Source: Paenalkalicoccus suaedae (GTDB lineage: Bacteria > Bacillota > Bacilli > Bacillales > Salisediminibacteriaceae). Taken from it: 64,000 bases of DNA. The notes below the pieces were generated by a model. That model worked only from the letters and a program-made list of their open reading frames with translations, was not told where the DNA came from and ran no database searches. Both the position numbers and the translations under genes were made by a program. This document shows, in pieces, positions 36,789 through 45,316 of the stretch; position 1 is the stretch's first letter, and every line of letters begins with the position of its first letter. The stretch lies in assembly GCF_006965545.2 (NCBI RefSeq), contig NZ_CP041372.2, positions 3,658,001-3,722,000 of the forward strand, in the 5' to 3' direction.

Positions 36789-37610
36789 TTAAGATGATAC
36801 ACTTGCGAGGGCTTTTTTCTGCTCCGTGTCTTGTTCTCTATAATACCATCTGAAGAAGAGCGTTTGGATTAGGAGATAAATCCCTCCGATAGACCAGTAG
36901 AGCGGAAGTGCAGCTGCCACGTTTAAGGAGAAGATGAGCATCATGATTGGAATAATGAGACTCACGATCTGCATTTGCTTACGCTGGGCTTCATCCAGTG
37001 TACTTTGCGAAACACGCATTTGTACGAAATAAATTACACCTGCGATAAACGGCAAAATCATGTCGGATTCGCCAAGCGAAAACCAAAGAAACGTGTGCTG
37101 TGCAATTTCTGGTGTTCGAACAATAGCATAGTAAAATCCGAGCAATAACGGCAGTTGAATAAGCATTGGTAAACAGCCGATTGACGTGATGGGATTAAAC
37201 TGATGCTGCTTGTATAAAGCAAGCATTTCCTGTTGCATCGTCGTGCGATCCTCAGGAGTTGTTTTACCTTTATACTTTTCCTTTAACCCATCTAGATCAG
37301 GCTTCATTTGTGCCATCTTATGCTTCGTTGTAAGCTGACCTTTATATTGTTTCATCATTAAAGGCATCAAAACAAGACGAAGTAGCACAGTCATGATAAT
37401 GATCGAGATTCCATAGCTCCCTTGGAAAAGATCCGCAAAGAACGTGATCAAAAAGGAAAATGGATAAATGATGAAGTGATTGAATAGTCCAGGCGTATCG
37501 GACTGAATCGGCTCCGTGTTCATCGAGCAGGCTGATAACAACAGCACTGCACCTAGTAGTAAAAATAACGAGCGATACTTACGGGTAATGGATAAAACAG
37601 ATGATAACAA
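36789..37610 (-). CDS. Membrane protein insertase YidC2/OxaA
   Basis: 273-aa lipoprotein insertase that places proteins in the membrane with or after SecYEG. Lipobox LLLSACS near residue 28 gives an acylated Cys; five TM helices follow, with the hydrophilic-groove segment (LLRLVLMPLMMKQYKGQL; the Arg is the conserved groove residue) and the cytoplasmic helical hairpin MAQMKPDLDGLKEKYKGK. It is probably the second copy (YqjG type), because SpoIIIJ normally sits beside rnpA. The best start is TTG at 37610, with GAGGAGG 6 bases upstream; no ATG has a ribosome site. A small membrane protein gene lies 16 bases upstream in the same transcript. Confidence 0.9.
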   Translation of the reverse strand: MLSSVLSITRKYRSLFLLLGAVLLLSACSMNTEPIQSDTPGLFNHFIIYPFSFLITFFADLFQGSYGISIIIMTVLLRLVLMPLMMKQYKGQLTTKHKMAQMKPDLDGLKEKYKGKTTPEDRTTMQQEMLALYKQHQFNPITSIGCLPMLIQLPLLLGFYYAIVRTPEIAQHTFLWFSLGESDMILPFIAGVIYFVQMRVSQSTLDEAQRKQMQIVSLIIPIMMLIFSLNVAAALPLYWSIGGIYLLIQTLFFRWYYREQDTEQKKALASVSS

Positions 37611-37626
37611 TAGAATCCTCCTCGAT

Positions 37627-37917
37627 TTAGTTAGAATATGAAATCGAAGAGAGTAGACACTCGGAATCATCGTCCTCTGGTGACTCTTTACGTTTGGCCA
37701 TCCTTGTCACCCATAGCCCTTGTTCAAATGTTGTGTGCAGGCATTGCCTATTGTCTACGTGCCCTAAAGAAAGCTCTGCACGTGACTGCGTATACGTATA
37801 GCGAAAACGACTATCCTCTACGGTAATAACCTGCCAAAATGCCGCTCCTGCGACTGTCATTGCCAAACTCATGAATAAAATCACTGGCAGCAGGTCTTGT
37901 GTCCACTCCATTATCAT
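37627..37917 (-). CDS. Small membrane protein upstream of yidC2
   Basis: 96-aa protein with one N-terminal hydrophobic helix (LLPVILFMSLAMTVAGAAFW, about 9-28) and a polar, charged remainder (RYTYTQSRAELSLGHV; RKESPEDDDSE). No family recognised. ATG at 37917 has GGGGG 8 bases upstream. It ends 16 bases before the yidC2 start, and that start is a TTG, so yidC2 translation may depend on this gene. A role as a YidC partner or insertion-status sensor is possible but unproven. Confidence 0.6.
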   Translation of the reverse strand: MIMEWTQDLLPVILFMSLAMTVAGAAFWQVITVEDSRFRYTYTQSRAELSLGHVDNRQCLHTTFEQGLWVTRMAKRKESPEDDDSECLLSSISYSN

Positions 37918-38067
37918 CTGTTCCACCCCCTTCCGAGCAAGAAATTACATTTATTATCATCCATAATAGTAGGATTGTCAAAAGATTTTCTGTCCAAGCG
38001 GTTTGAGATAGTCAAAACATGTAAATATAAAAGAGTATAGGGTAGATATACTTGAGGAGGTACAGGC

Positions 38068-38820
38068 ATGGAGGACTTTAAAGGCAAGATTGTTGTAGTT
38101 AACGGTGGTACATCAGGAATTGGCGCAGAGGTCGTGAAGCAATTTGCGGAGCGCGGGGCAACGGTTTATTTTACCGGACGTCGCGAAGAAAAAGGGCAAG
38201 AAGTCGAGGATAGCGCAAATGGAGATACTCATTTTTATGAGTTAGATGTCCATGATCGCGTTAAAATAGCTGCGTTTTTTGATCATGTCATTGAGCAGGA
38301 AGAGCAGGTGGATATCCTGTTTAATAATGCTGGCGTGCTTTCAGTCGGTAGTGGTCCGTTATCCCGAGTTAAAGAAGAGGACTGGGATACATTGATTGAA
38401 ACAAACCAAACGGCTATGTATCAATTTATGAAGCATGCGCTAACGCATATGCAAAAGCAAAAGAGTGGCACAATCATTAATACGGCTGCGATTTTAGGCA
38501 ACGATAAAGTGAACCCAATGCTACCAGCCTATAGTGGCACAAAAGCGGCCATCGTTGCGATGACAAAGAGCACAGCGCTTCGATTTGCGCGTAACGGTAT
38601 TCGCGTTAACTGTATTTCTCCAGGTCCTACAGAGTCAGAGCTTTCCATTAAGGCATATGGAAATAAAGAAACATTTGAAAAGTCTTCTAAAGAGCATCCG
38701 CGCGGATCATACGCGCAGCCGCACGAAATTGCAGCCTGCGTTCGCTTCCTAGCATCGGACGCTGCATCCTACGTCAATGGCACAGAGCTTGTGGTCGACG
38801 GCGGATATTCCTTAAAATAA
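38068..38820 (+). CDS. Short-chain dehydrogenase/reductase (SDR)
   Basis: 250-aa classical SDR: GGTSGIG NAD(P)-binding motif (about 13-19), NNAGVL (about 91-96), catalytic YSGTK Tyr/Lys pair (about 154-158) and the C-terminal substrate loop SPGPTESELS. FTGRREEK after the second strand, with an Arg pair, suggests NADPH preference. Substrate unknown. GAGGAGG precedes the start. Monocistronic. Confidence 0.92.
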   Translation: MEDFKGKIVVVNGGTSGIGAEVVKQFAERGATVYFTGRREEKGQEVEDSANGDTHFYELDVHDRVKIAAFFDHVIEQEEQVDILFNNAGVLSVGSGPLSRVKEEDWDTLIETNQTAMYQFMKHALTHMQKQKSGTIINTAAILGNDKVNPMLPAYSGTKAAIVAMTKSTALRFARNGIRVNCISPGPTESELSIKAYGNKETFEKSSKEHPRGSYAQPHEIAACVRFLASDAASYVNGTELVVDGGYSLK

Positions 38821-38826
38821 AGGAAG

Positions 38827-38874
38827 AAGCGTTGGAAAGTTTGATCTTCGGATCAGCCTATCCAACGCTTTTTG
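38827..38874. terminator. Bidirectional terminator (SDR / DUF429)
   Basis: Stem AAGCGTTGGA / TCCAACGCTT with internal GATC pairing and TTTTTG on the plus side; the convergent genes end on both sides. Confidence 0.85.
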
Positions 38875-38875
38875 T

Positions 38876-39571
38876 TTACCTTAACCCCCCTTCGCGATAC
38901 ACCATGTTCATCGCCGTGCCGTATCGATCTACTTCCTCACGAGCATTGACACGTTTTAGTGGCAAATCATTAAGACTTGCAGCTAGCCCCAAGCAGTACG
39001 CATCCATTAAATCGTCTACAGCAACGTCCTTGCGCATAAACTGCCTTGTGCCAAGCTCGATATGCTCCTTAGCACGTTCACTATACGTCGTCATCACATC
39101 CATACGCTCGCGCTGCCCTTCTAGCGTCTTTTTACTATGCTTCATCGAACCACCAGCTAACCCTGCAAGTACTACCTCTGGATGTGCTTCACAAAGTGGC
39201 ATTCCCTCTCTTACCGCTTTGTCTACTTCAATCATCTTGTTAAAAAGATACCAAGACTGCTTAGACAAGCCCTTACCCGTCAGCTCTCTATGCAGCTCAT
39301 TCGCCTCCGCGTAGGTCTCTACGTCCAATACCTCTCGACATGGGACAGAAAAAACGCTAGAGGCTCTGCCAGGAAGTAGCTTTCGTGCTAGTCCTTCTGT
39401 TTGGCGAGGATAGGCTCGTGCATCCGGTATTCCGATCGGCATATCAATCCAAATGAAGTCCGCTTCCACGCGAGGAAGCTCGCTAGTATTCACCCAGCTA
39501 ACAAACGCTCCATCATCAAAAATGGCGCTTATCCATCCGTTTCGAGAACCATCAATCCCAAGTGTCTTCAC
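38876..39571 (-). CDS. DUF429 family protein (predicted RNase H-fold nuclease)
   Basis: 231 aa. GIDGSRNGWISAIFD at the N-terminus and FIWIDMPIGIPD are the DUF429 acidic motifs, ending in a conserved DDLMDAYCLGLAAS helix; the fold is predicted to be RNase H-like, so metal-dependent nuclease activity is suspected. The GTG start lies 2 bases after the stop of the photolyase gene, so the two are tightly coupled. Pairing with a photolyase hints at a DNA-repair role, which is inference. Confidence 0.82.
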   Translation of the reverse strand: MKTLGIDGSRNGWISAIFDDGAFVSWVNTSELPRVEADFIWIDMPIGIPDARAYPRQTEGLARKLLPGRASSVFSVPCREVLDVETYAEANELHRELTGKGLSKQSWYLFNKMIEVDKAVREGMPLCEAHPEVVLAGLAGGSMKHSKKTLEGQRERMDVMTTYSERAKEHIELGTRQFMRKDVAVDDLMDAYCLGLAASLNDLPLKRVNAREEVDRYGTAMNMVYREGGLR

Positions 39572-39573
39572 GT

Positions 39574-41091
39574 TTAAAGCTCACCCTTCTCCATACGCTC
39601 AAATGTTAGCTTCACTGTTTCTTTCTGTTTTTTCTCATCTTCCTTTGAGCGGTTATCCACGTGCTTATACACCATTTTCATGCGTGGATTATCTCGGAAT
39701 TTCTTCTCGTGTCGCTCGAGGAAATCCCAGTATAACGCATGAAACGGACAGGCATCCTCTCCGTACTTCTCCTTCACGTTATACGCACAGTCACCACAGT
39801 AATGACTCATCTTATTAATATAATTCCCGCTTGATACGTAAGGCTTAGTAGACATCACGCCACCATCTGCATGCAAGGCCATTCCAAGAACGTTCGGTAA
39901 TACCACCCAATCATAGGCGTCCACGTACATTTCGTTAAACCAGTCTGACACCTGCTGCGGGGAAATGCCTGCTAAATTGGCGAAGTTACCAAGCACCATC
40001 AGGCGTTGAATATGGTGACTGTACCCATGCTCAACAACAGCCCCCACAGACTGCTTCATACACGTCATCTTTGTATCTGCTGTCCAGTAAAACTCCGGTA
40101 AATCTCGCTTATGATTAAGCTCATTCACGTTTTTATATTTAGGCATGAGCCTAATATAGACGCCACGAATATATTCTCTCCACCCGAGCAGTTGCCTAAT
40201 AAAGCCTTCTACTGCATTGAGTGGCGCCTTATCATCGTGATAAGCCTGCTCGACCTTTTTAATCACCTCTAACGGATCAAGCAGATTGGCATTGATCGAC
40301 GAGGATAACAAGGAATGTGAGACAAACGGATCGTCGACTAGCATCGCATCCTGATAGTCACCAAACGTCGACAGCCTTTTCTCAATAAAATGATCAAGCG
40401 CCTTTTCCGCCTGCTTAGCCGTGACCGGATAGGCAAACGAATCTGTCTCTCCGTAGTGATCACCGTAGTTTTCTTCTACATCTTTAATAACTTCCTTGGT
40501 GATTTTGTCAGGCTTGACCCACTTAGGCTCCTCAAACGACGTTCCCTTCTTCGGCTTCTTACGATTATCCGCATCATAGCTCCACTTGCCCCCAATGGGC
40601 TTCTTATCCTCTGTTAACAAAATATCAAATCTCTTGCGAAGCTCTCTATATACCTTATCAAGCTGCCACTTTTCCCCGTCAGGCAGGAGATCCTTCCACT
40701 CGTCTCGCTCGATTAAAAAGCCCCCTTCTTCTTTCTTTTTTACCTCTACGTCCGCATCCTTCGCCCACTTATTGATCGCCTTTCGCATGCGATCATCCGA
40801 CGGCATGTGTACAAGCAGCTCCTTGGTCTTGTACTGGTTACAGTGCTTCGTGATCCCATCCTCAAAGCTATCCGCCTTGCGATAATCCACCTTATACCCC
40901 TGATCCTCAAGCTCTTCCTTAAAATGCCTCATGATAGAAAATATAAGGACGAGCTTTTGTTTATGGTAGGATTGCCATGTTGATCTAGATCTTGCTTCTA
41001 TTAATAAAATGGTGTCTTTTTCTTTGTTAATTTCGTTAAACCACGGTTGATTGGTTGAGCACTGATGTCCAAGTATCCACAGAGTCGCCAT
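39574..41091 (-). CDS. Fe-S bacterial (6-4) photolyase / cryptochrome
   Basis: 505-aa FAD-dependent light-driven DNA repair enzyme of the FeS-BCP (PhrB/CryB) group. Four Cys of the [4Fe-4S] cluster are C344 (KMTCMKQ), C432 and C435 (YCGDC) and C448 (DACPFH); each is exactly six residues below the PhrB ligands as I remember them (350, 438, 441, 454). N-terminal LWILGHQCSTNQP, the GWREYIRGVY helix and HHIQRLMVLGNFANL (the His pair region for 6-4 repair) are also present. GGAGGGAGG precedes the ATG. Operon leader of the DUF429 gene. Confidence 0.93.
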   Translation of the reverse strand: MATLWILGHQCSTNQPWFNEINKEKDTILLIEARSRSTWQSYHKQKLVLIFSIMRHFKEELEDQGYKVDYRKADSFEDGITKHCNQYKTKELLVHMPSDDRMRKAINKWAKDADVEVKKKEEGGFLIERDEWKDLLPDGEKWQLDKVYRELRKRFDILLTEDKKPIGGKWSYDADNRKKPKKGTSFEEPKWVKPDKITKEVIKDVEENYGDHYGETDSFAYPVTAKQAEKALDHFIEKRLSTFGDYQDAMLVDDPFVSHSLLSSSINANLLDPLEVIKKVEQAYHDDKAPLNAVEGFIRQLLGWREYIRGVYIRLMPKYKNVNELNHKRDLPEFYWTADTKMTCMKQSVGAVVEHGYSHHIQRLMVLGNFANLAGISPQQVSDWFNEMYVDAYDWVVLPNVLGMALHADGGVMSTKPYVSSGNYINKMSHYCGDCAYNVKEKYGEDACPFHALYWDFLERHEKKFRDNPRMKMVYKHVDNRSKEDEKKQKETVKLTFERMEKGEL

Positions 41092-41163
41092 TGCTACCTC
41101 CCTCCTCTATCGTCTATCTTTTTGTTCCCCAATTTTGTGGTTTTGAGTCCTTAAAATATTTGC

Positions 41164-41233
41164 TTAAGTGCTAATTAGTTTCGTTCAAGTGCTTCAGCTC
41201 TTCGAGCTAAATTGATTAAGTGCTAATTAGTTT
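41164..41233. repeat. AAGTGCT motifs with 21- and 31-bp steps
   Basis: TYAAGTGCT begins at 41164, 41185 and 41216 (steps 21 and 31). The first and third copies extend to an identical 18-mer TTAAGTGCTAATTAGTTT. A related AAAGTGCTAACTAGTTTT occurs at 53044. Confidence 0.65.
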
Positions 41234-41339
41234 AAATCTACTCTTCGAGCTGTCAGCCCTCCAGACACACTACGACATCCATAGGGCCGGTCTTTGAGCT
41301 TCTTCGTCGGCAAGGACCGCGTACTTTGCGGTCTGAACT

Positions 41340-41435
41340 AGCATCGCAGAATGCGCTCTTTGCAGTCTGAGCTAGCCTTGCACTTAGAGAACAGAGGATG
41401 ATTTTGCCGCTGTTCTCAGGCTAGCGGTCGATGCT
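41340..41435. repeat. Nested palindromic element
   Basis: Three nested perfect stems: AGCATCG/CGATGCT (41340-41346, 41429-41435), GCTAGCC/GGCTAGC (41371-41377, 41419-41425) and GAGAACAG/CTGTTCTC (41387-41394, 41410-41417). Could be a structured RNA or a decayed mobile palindrome. Confidence 0.6.
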
Positions 41436-41633
41436 CTATTAATTTGCGCCTCCTGTTTGATCCGGGAAACCTCTTTCCCCTATGGATTGTCTCCGAATGT
41501 CCTCCGGGTCGGTAAGCTTGCGTTTGATTTAAAAAGTGCATAAGAAAAGAGTTTTCCTCTTTGTGGGAAAGCTCTCATTTTGTTTAGATATATAGTTTTA
41601 GATAAGTGGCACTTTGGCAATTAGGGTTTTTAT

Positions 41634-41770
41634 GTACCGTATTTGAGATAAATGTACCGTATTCAGAATGAATGTACCTTGAGGGTTACTTTCTCGATTA
41701 CATGTACGCTATGCAAGATTTACCTACCGTATAAGAAGTCTAGATACCATACACAAGATCATTGTACCGT
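41634..41770. repeat. Phased GTACCGT array (7 units, 20/30-bp steps)
   Basis: GTACCGT-like cores at 41634, 41654, 41674, 41704, 41724, 41744 and 41764: steps 20, 20, 30, 20, 20, 20. The missing unit is replaced by exactly one and a half steps, so phase on the helix is kept. Not divisible by three, which rules out a coding explanation. Confidence 0.8.
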
Positions 41771-41874
41771 GAGCAAGGTTTACTACTACTAAACGGTAAA
41801 GTGCTCTTAAAGCTAGGAAACGACCTTTCGCCTAGTGATGTAAAAAAGTGTTGGTTATAGTAAAGAACCGTTAC

Positions 41875-42012
41875 CCTCCGGAGCGAAGGCTGGTGTTTCC
41901 TAGAGGAACACTTCCGCGCACCGAAAATCCTTTCAGCCGGCCTCTGGACGGATGAAAAGTCATCGGCAGCACATCAGGAAAGCGCCAGCTGAGAGCATAG
42001 GAGGACCGGAGG
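41875..42012. repeat. Large palindromic element, copy 1
   Basis: Outer stem CCTCCGG/CCGGAGG (41875-41881, 42006-42012), inner stem GCTGGTGTTTCCT/AGGAAAGCGCCAGC (13 bp, one bulge), and a core hairpin with TTTCA/TGAAA and CCG.CC/GG.CGG arms after the box CCGAAAATCCTTT. Shares the architecture and the GAAAATCCTTT box with the element at 59735-59862. Confidence 0.65.
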
Positions 42013-42102
42013 TCATAAAAATCTAAACTTTTGCACGTTGTACGATCTTAATTCGTTTCCGCCTTTACCAAATTAGCTTCCGCTTAAACAACCTTGCCTA
42101 AA

Positions 42103-42138
42103 TAAAAACAAGCAAGAAGCCACATAGGCTCCTTGCTC
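42103..42138 (-). terminator. Terminator of the signalling operon
   Basis: Stem AGCAAGGAGCC / GGCTTCTTGCT on the minus strand followed by TGTTTTTATTT. Confidence 0.9.
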
Positions 42139-42155
42139 TAACACTACTTATTAAC

Positions 42156-44945
42156 TTAACTGTCCAGTTCCTCTGGAAAGAGAACGTACCCTTCATTTTG
42201 TTGCACATACTGCATGAGCGTCGCAGAGAGTTTGTGCGGTGGATATGGCTTTGTTAAATATTGTTCCACACCAAACGCTTTAATTTTTTCCTCGGATCGA
42301 TCCATAGCAGAAGAGATAATAATCGGAATGGCACTCGTCTCTTTACTTTCTTTAAGCTGACCGATGAGGTCCCATCCGCTCATTGCTTCTCCGAGCATTA
42401 GGTCGACGACGATCGCCTCTGGAGGATTCTTCACAATATCTTCGTAGGCATGAGCTGGATTCACATGATGAACCACATTAAAGCCATTCGCCTTCAGCTC
42501 TTCCGATAAAAGGAGCGCAAGGCTCGTATCATCCTCGATCATAACGACATGACCTTCGCCCTTTTTGATCGTTTTATTTATAACAGCTTCGTCTTCAAGT
42601 GGCAAGGACACATAAAATGTTGATCCTTTTCCCTCTTCGGAATCTACCCAGATCGTTCCGTGGTGGTACTCCACGATTTCCTGCGTAATCGCTAAACCAA
42701 GTCCCGTTCCACCTATTTTACGGCGATCAGACTGATCAATTCGAGTAAACTTGTTAAATAGTGTCGGCAACGCCTTAGCAGGGATACCTAACCCTTCATC
42801 TGCTACTGAGATGACAACGTCACTGCCCACGTTCTTTAAACGTAAGACAATCTCTCCACCCTCTGGTGAAAATTTAATGGCGTTGCTAATCAAATTGTTG
42901 AGCACTTGATACATGCGATCACGGTCTGCAAACACCTCTGTATGATAGGCTTCATCCTTAAAAGAAAGACGATGCTTCTTTTCCATACGGAATTGTTGCA
43001 TGACATCCATGATCAAGCTACCAACCGGGAAGAGGGATTTCTCATAGGACTGCTTACCAGATTCCATCCGCTGTAAGTCTAAGAAATCATTGATCAGATT
43101 CGTTAAGCGTTGTGCTTCTTTATAGATAGTTTCTAAATATTTTTTCTGTCTCTCAGGCTTTAGCTCTTTTGTCATTAAAAGCTCTGTGAAGCCTAATACA
43201 CTTGATAATGGAGTACGTAGCTCGTGGCTTACCGTACTAACTAGCTCTGACTTCATCGTGTCTAACTCATGCTCACGCGTCATATCGCGATGCACAAACA
43301 CCGTACCAAGCTTTTCTTTCTCGCCCTCATCATAAACGGTTGCACCGTAAACATTAATGACGCGCTCGTTCTTATCAGATAGTAGTTGATACTGTTGCGA
43401 TTTTACACCTTCAAACGTACCGTCTGCAAATTCACGGAAGAACGTGATAACTGGTTCTGGATCCTTCACAGAGGCCGCCAAATCGTCTAGCCACGTATCT
43501 TCATGTAAGTACACGAGCTGCTTCATCGCACGGTTATCCTGCACAAGCTTACCGTGTTCGTCGATATACTGCAGGCCTTCATTGACGTTATCCAAAATAT
43601 CCTGATTACGCTTTTTATCCTCAGCTACTAGGTCATAGATCATCACACGCTCGAGTCCGAGTCCAACGTGATTCACCATGGCTCCGATGTTTTGAACCTC
43701 TTCTTTTGAAAACTCGCGTCCAATTTTAGTAGCTGTATAAATCGCGACGATTGCACCTTCTGCTGATCGAACCGCAGCATATAAGTCGAATGACATAAGT
43801 GGTCGTTCAGCAACACCAAGTTCCGCTTCAGAAGAATCTCGAGCGACAACATATACAGATTCTTTTTCTAGTCGCAACAGCACTTCTGTTTTATCACCGT
43901 GCTGCCAATGCTCAATTGCTGTACTTGTTTTACCCATCGCTCGATAATCTAAATCGTCTAAAAGTAAAAGCATACTTTTATCTACGGGAAAACTATCATT
44001 TAAGTATCCAAATATGGTACTTACAAGACTCTTCTTATCTAAGTTGGTAGACATAGCTTGGTTAAGCAAATTATATTTTGAGACGCGCTCACGCTCTATT
44101 TGTTCGTTAACTAACGTTTCTTCTAGTGCTTGCTGTTGAGCGGTTAGCTCCTCATTTTGAGAAACGAGCTCCTCCTCATTATCCTGCAAAACTCGAGCCA
44201 TTTTATAAAAAGAATCGGTTAATCTGCCGAGTTCATCGTCGCGCCTCTTCGCTGTAATAGTGACAAATTTACCCGAAGCAAGATCCTCAGAAGCCCCTGT
44301 GAGCTCTTCGATCGGCGGGATGATTTGTCTAAAGAGCCGTAGCCCTAAGAAATATACAAGGAGAATAAGGATAACGCCTACACCTATTGCAACGAATGTT
44401 AACACATCGCTTATAAATATCGTATTTTGATAGCTTTGTCGCTCCTCTTCCTGAGAGAGTACTCGAATAGTCTCCCCCTCTTCAATCAAAGCATCAATTT
44501 GCTCATTGATGCCACTTTCCCCGTACTCTCTAAGTCCCTCATAATCCTCCGCCTCAACAAAATCAAGTGCCTGCGGCAAATTCACTGAGACATAGTCATT
44601 AAAAAACGACGCAACATTACTAACGTAAATTTCTTCGTTAGGAGTGAGGTCTAGTCGTTGTATACGAGTAAGCCTGCGGTCAACCGAATTAATTCCTTGG
44701 TTAACAATCTCTAAATCGTCCTCTTCTAAAAACGCGTAATACGTTCTTACGTGTAGGAAAAAGGATACTACTTCATCATGTAGCCCACTCAGTTGTTCCG
44801 TGCGGTTTGAGAGCTCCTGTTGGTCTTCTGACTGAACCTGTGAATAATAAACCGAATAGAGAATAAACCCAGTTATTAAAACAAACGTAAAGATAAAAAC
44901 ATAGCGAGTCGACCTCATAAAGCGAGAGCGGATGCTTTTCATCAT
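42156..44945 (-). CDS. Hybrid sensor histidine kinase / response regulator
   Basis: 929-aa membrane kinase. TM1 about 15-34, extracellular four-helix sensor (40-178), TM2 about 180-203, HAMP (204-255), coiled coil, GAF (about 290-440), PAS (445-555), HisKA with H574 in SHELRTPLSS, HATPase with NLISNAIKFSPEGG and GGTGLGLAI, and a C-terminal receiver with D848 (AIVVDLMLGE). It can pass phosphate to its own receiver and probably to the REC and Hpt proteins of the same operon. The start overlaps the stop of the upstream REC gene (ATGA). Last gene of five. Confidence 0.93.
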   Translation of the reverse strand: MMKSIRSRFMRSTRYVFIFTFVLITGFILYSVYYSQVQSEDQQELSNRTEQLSGLHDEVVSFFLHVRTYYAFLEEDDLEIVNQGINSVDRRLTRIQRLDLTPNEEIYVSNVASFFNDYVSVNLPQALDFVEAEDYEGLREYGESGINEQIDALIEEGETIRVLSQEEERQSYQNTIFISDVLTFVAIGVGVILILLVYFLGLRLFRQIIPPIEELTGASEDLASGKFVTITAKRRDDELGRLTDSFYKMARVLQDNEEELVSQNEELTAQQQALEETLVNEQIERERVSKYNLLNQAMSTNLDKKSLVSTIFGYLNDSFPVDKSMLLLLDDLDYRAMGKTSTAIEHWQHGDKTEVLLRLEKESVYVVARDSSEAELGVAERPLMSFDLYAAVRSAEGAIVAIYTATKIGREFSKEEVQNIGAMVNHVGLGLERVMIYDLVAEDKKRNQDILDNVNEGLQYIDEHGKLVQDNRAMKQLVYLHEDTWLDDLAASVKDPEPVITFFREFADGTFEGVKSQQYQLLSDKNERVINVYGATVYDEGEKEKLGTVFVHRDMTREHELDTMKSELVSTVSHELRTPLSSVLGFTELLMTKELKPERQKKYLETIYKEAQRLTNLINDFLDLQRMESGKQSYEKSLFPVGSLIMDVMQQFRMEKKHRLSFKDEAYHTEVFADRDRMYQVLNNLISNAIKFSPEGGEIVLRLKNVGSDVVISVADEGLGIPAKALPTLFNKFTRIDQSDRRKIGGTGLGLAITQEIVEYHHGTIWVDSEEGKGSTFYVSLPLEDEAVINKTIKKGEGHVVMIEDDTSLALLLSEELKANGFNVVHHVNPAHAYEDIVKNPPEAIVVDLMLGEAMSGWDLIGQLKESKETSAIPIIISSAMDRSEEKIKAFGVEQYLTKPYPPHKLSATLMQYVQQNEGYVLFPEELDS

Positions 44946-45298
44946 ACGATGTCTCCAACAAGCATAGATAATTCGCTCGGGCTAAACGGTTTTGCCACGA
45001 AATACGAGGCCCCTGCGTCTAATGCCTCCTGACGATCCTGGTCCTGAGCTTTTGCTGTGAGCATAACGATCTTTGAGTTCTCCTTTACACTGTCACTTAA
45101 CGATTTTAAGACTTCCATACCTGTTAACCCAGGCATCATATAATCTAAGATAACTACATCGTAAAACTGGCTTTCAATTTTTTCGAGAGCCTCTGTACCA
45201 TCTTCAGCCTCTTCAATCTCATGGCCATCGTCTTCTAATGTATCTACGATTAGCATGCGAAGAACGTCTTCATCATCTGCTACTAAAATTCGCGCCAT
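44942..45298 (-). CDS. Single-domain response regulator
   Basis: 118-aa receiver without output domain. Acidic pocket ILVADDEDVLRM, phospho-Asp in VVILDYMMPGLTG (about 53), Thr in MLTAKAQ and Lys in YFVAKPFSPSE. Being translationally coupled to the hybrid kinase it is its likely phosphate acceptor or shuttle. AGGAGG lies 8 bases before the ATG. Confidence 0.92.
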   Translation of the reverse strand: MARILVADDEDVLRMLIVDTLEDDGHEIEEAEDGTEALEKIESQFYDVVILDYMMPGLTGMEVLKSLSDSVKENSKIVMLTAKAQDQDRQEALDAGASYFVAKPFSPSELSMLVGDIV

Positions 45299-45316
45299 AT
45301 TTTTTTCCTCCTAACT

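Larger units (their letters stand above)
41092..42155. other. 1-kb gene-free region rich in repeats and palindromes
   Basis: No credible ORF. From left to right: AAGTGCT motifs (41164-41233), a hairpin GACCGC/GCGGTC (41315-41333), a near-duplicate TTTGCRGTCTGARCTAGC at about 41326 and 41360, a nested palindrome (41340-41435), a GGGAAA/TTTCCC hairpin near 41465, the GTACCGT array (41634-41770), a large palindromic element (41875-42012) and the terminator of the signalling operon. It lies between the start of the photolyase operon and the 3' end of the histidine kinase gene, so it must also contain the photolyase promoter, which I could not place. Confidence 0.7.
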
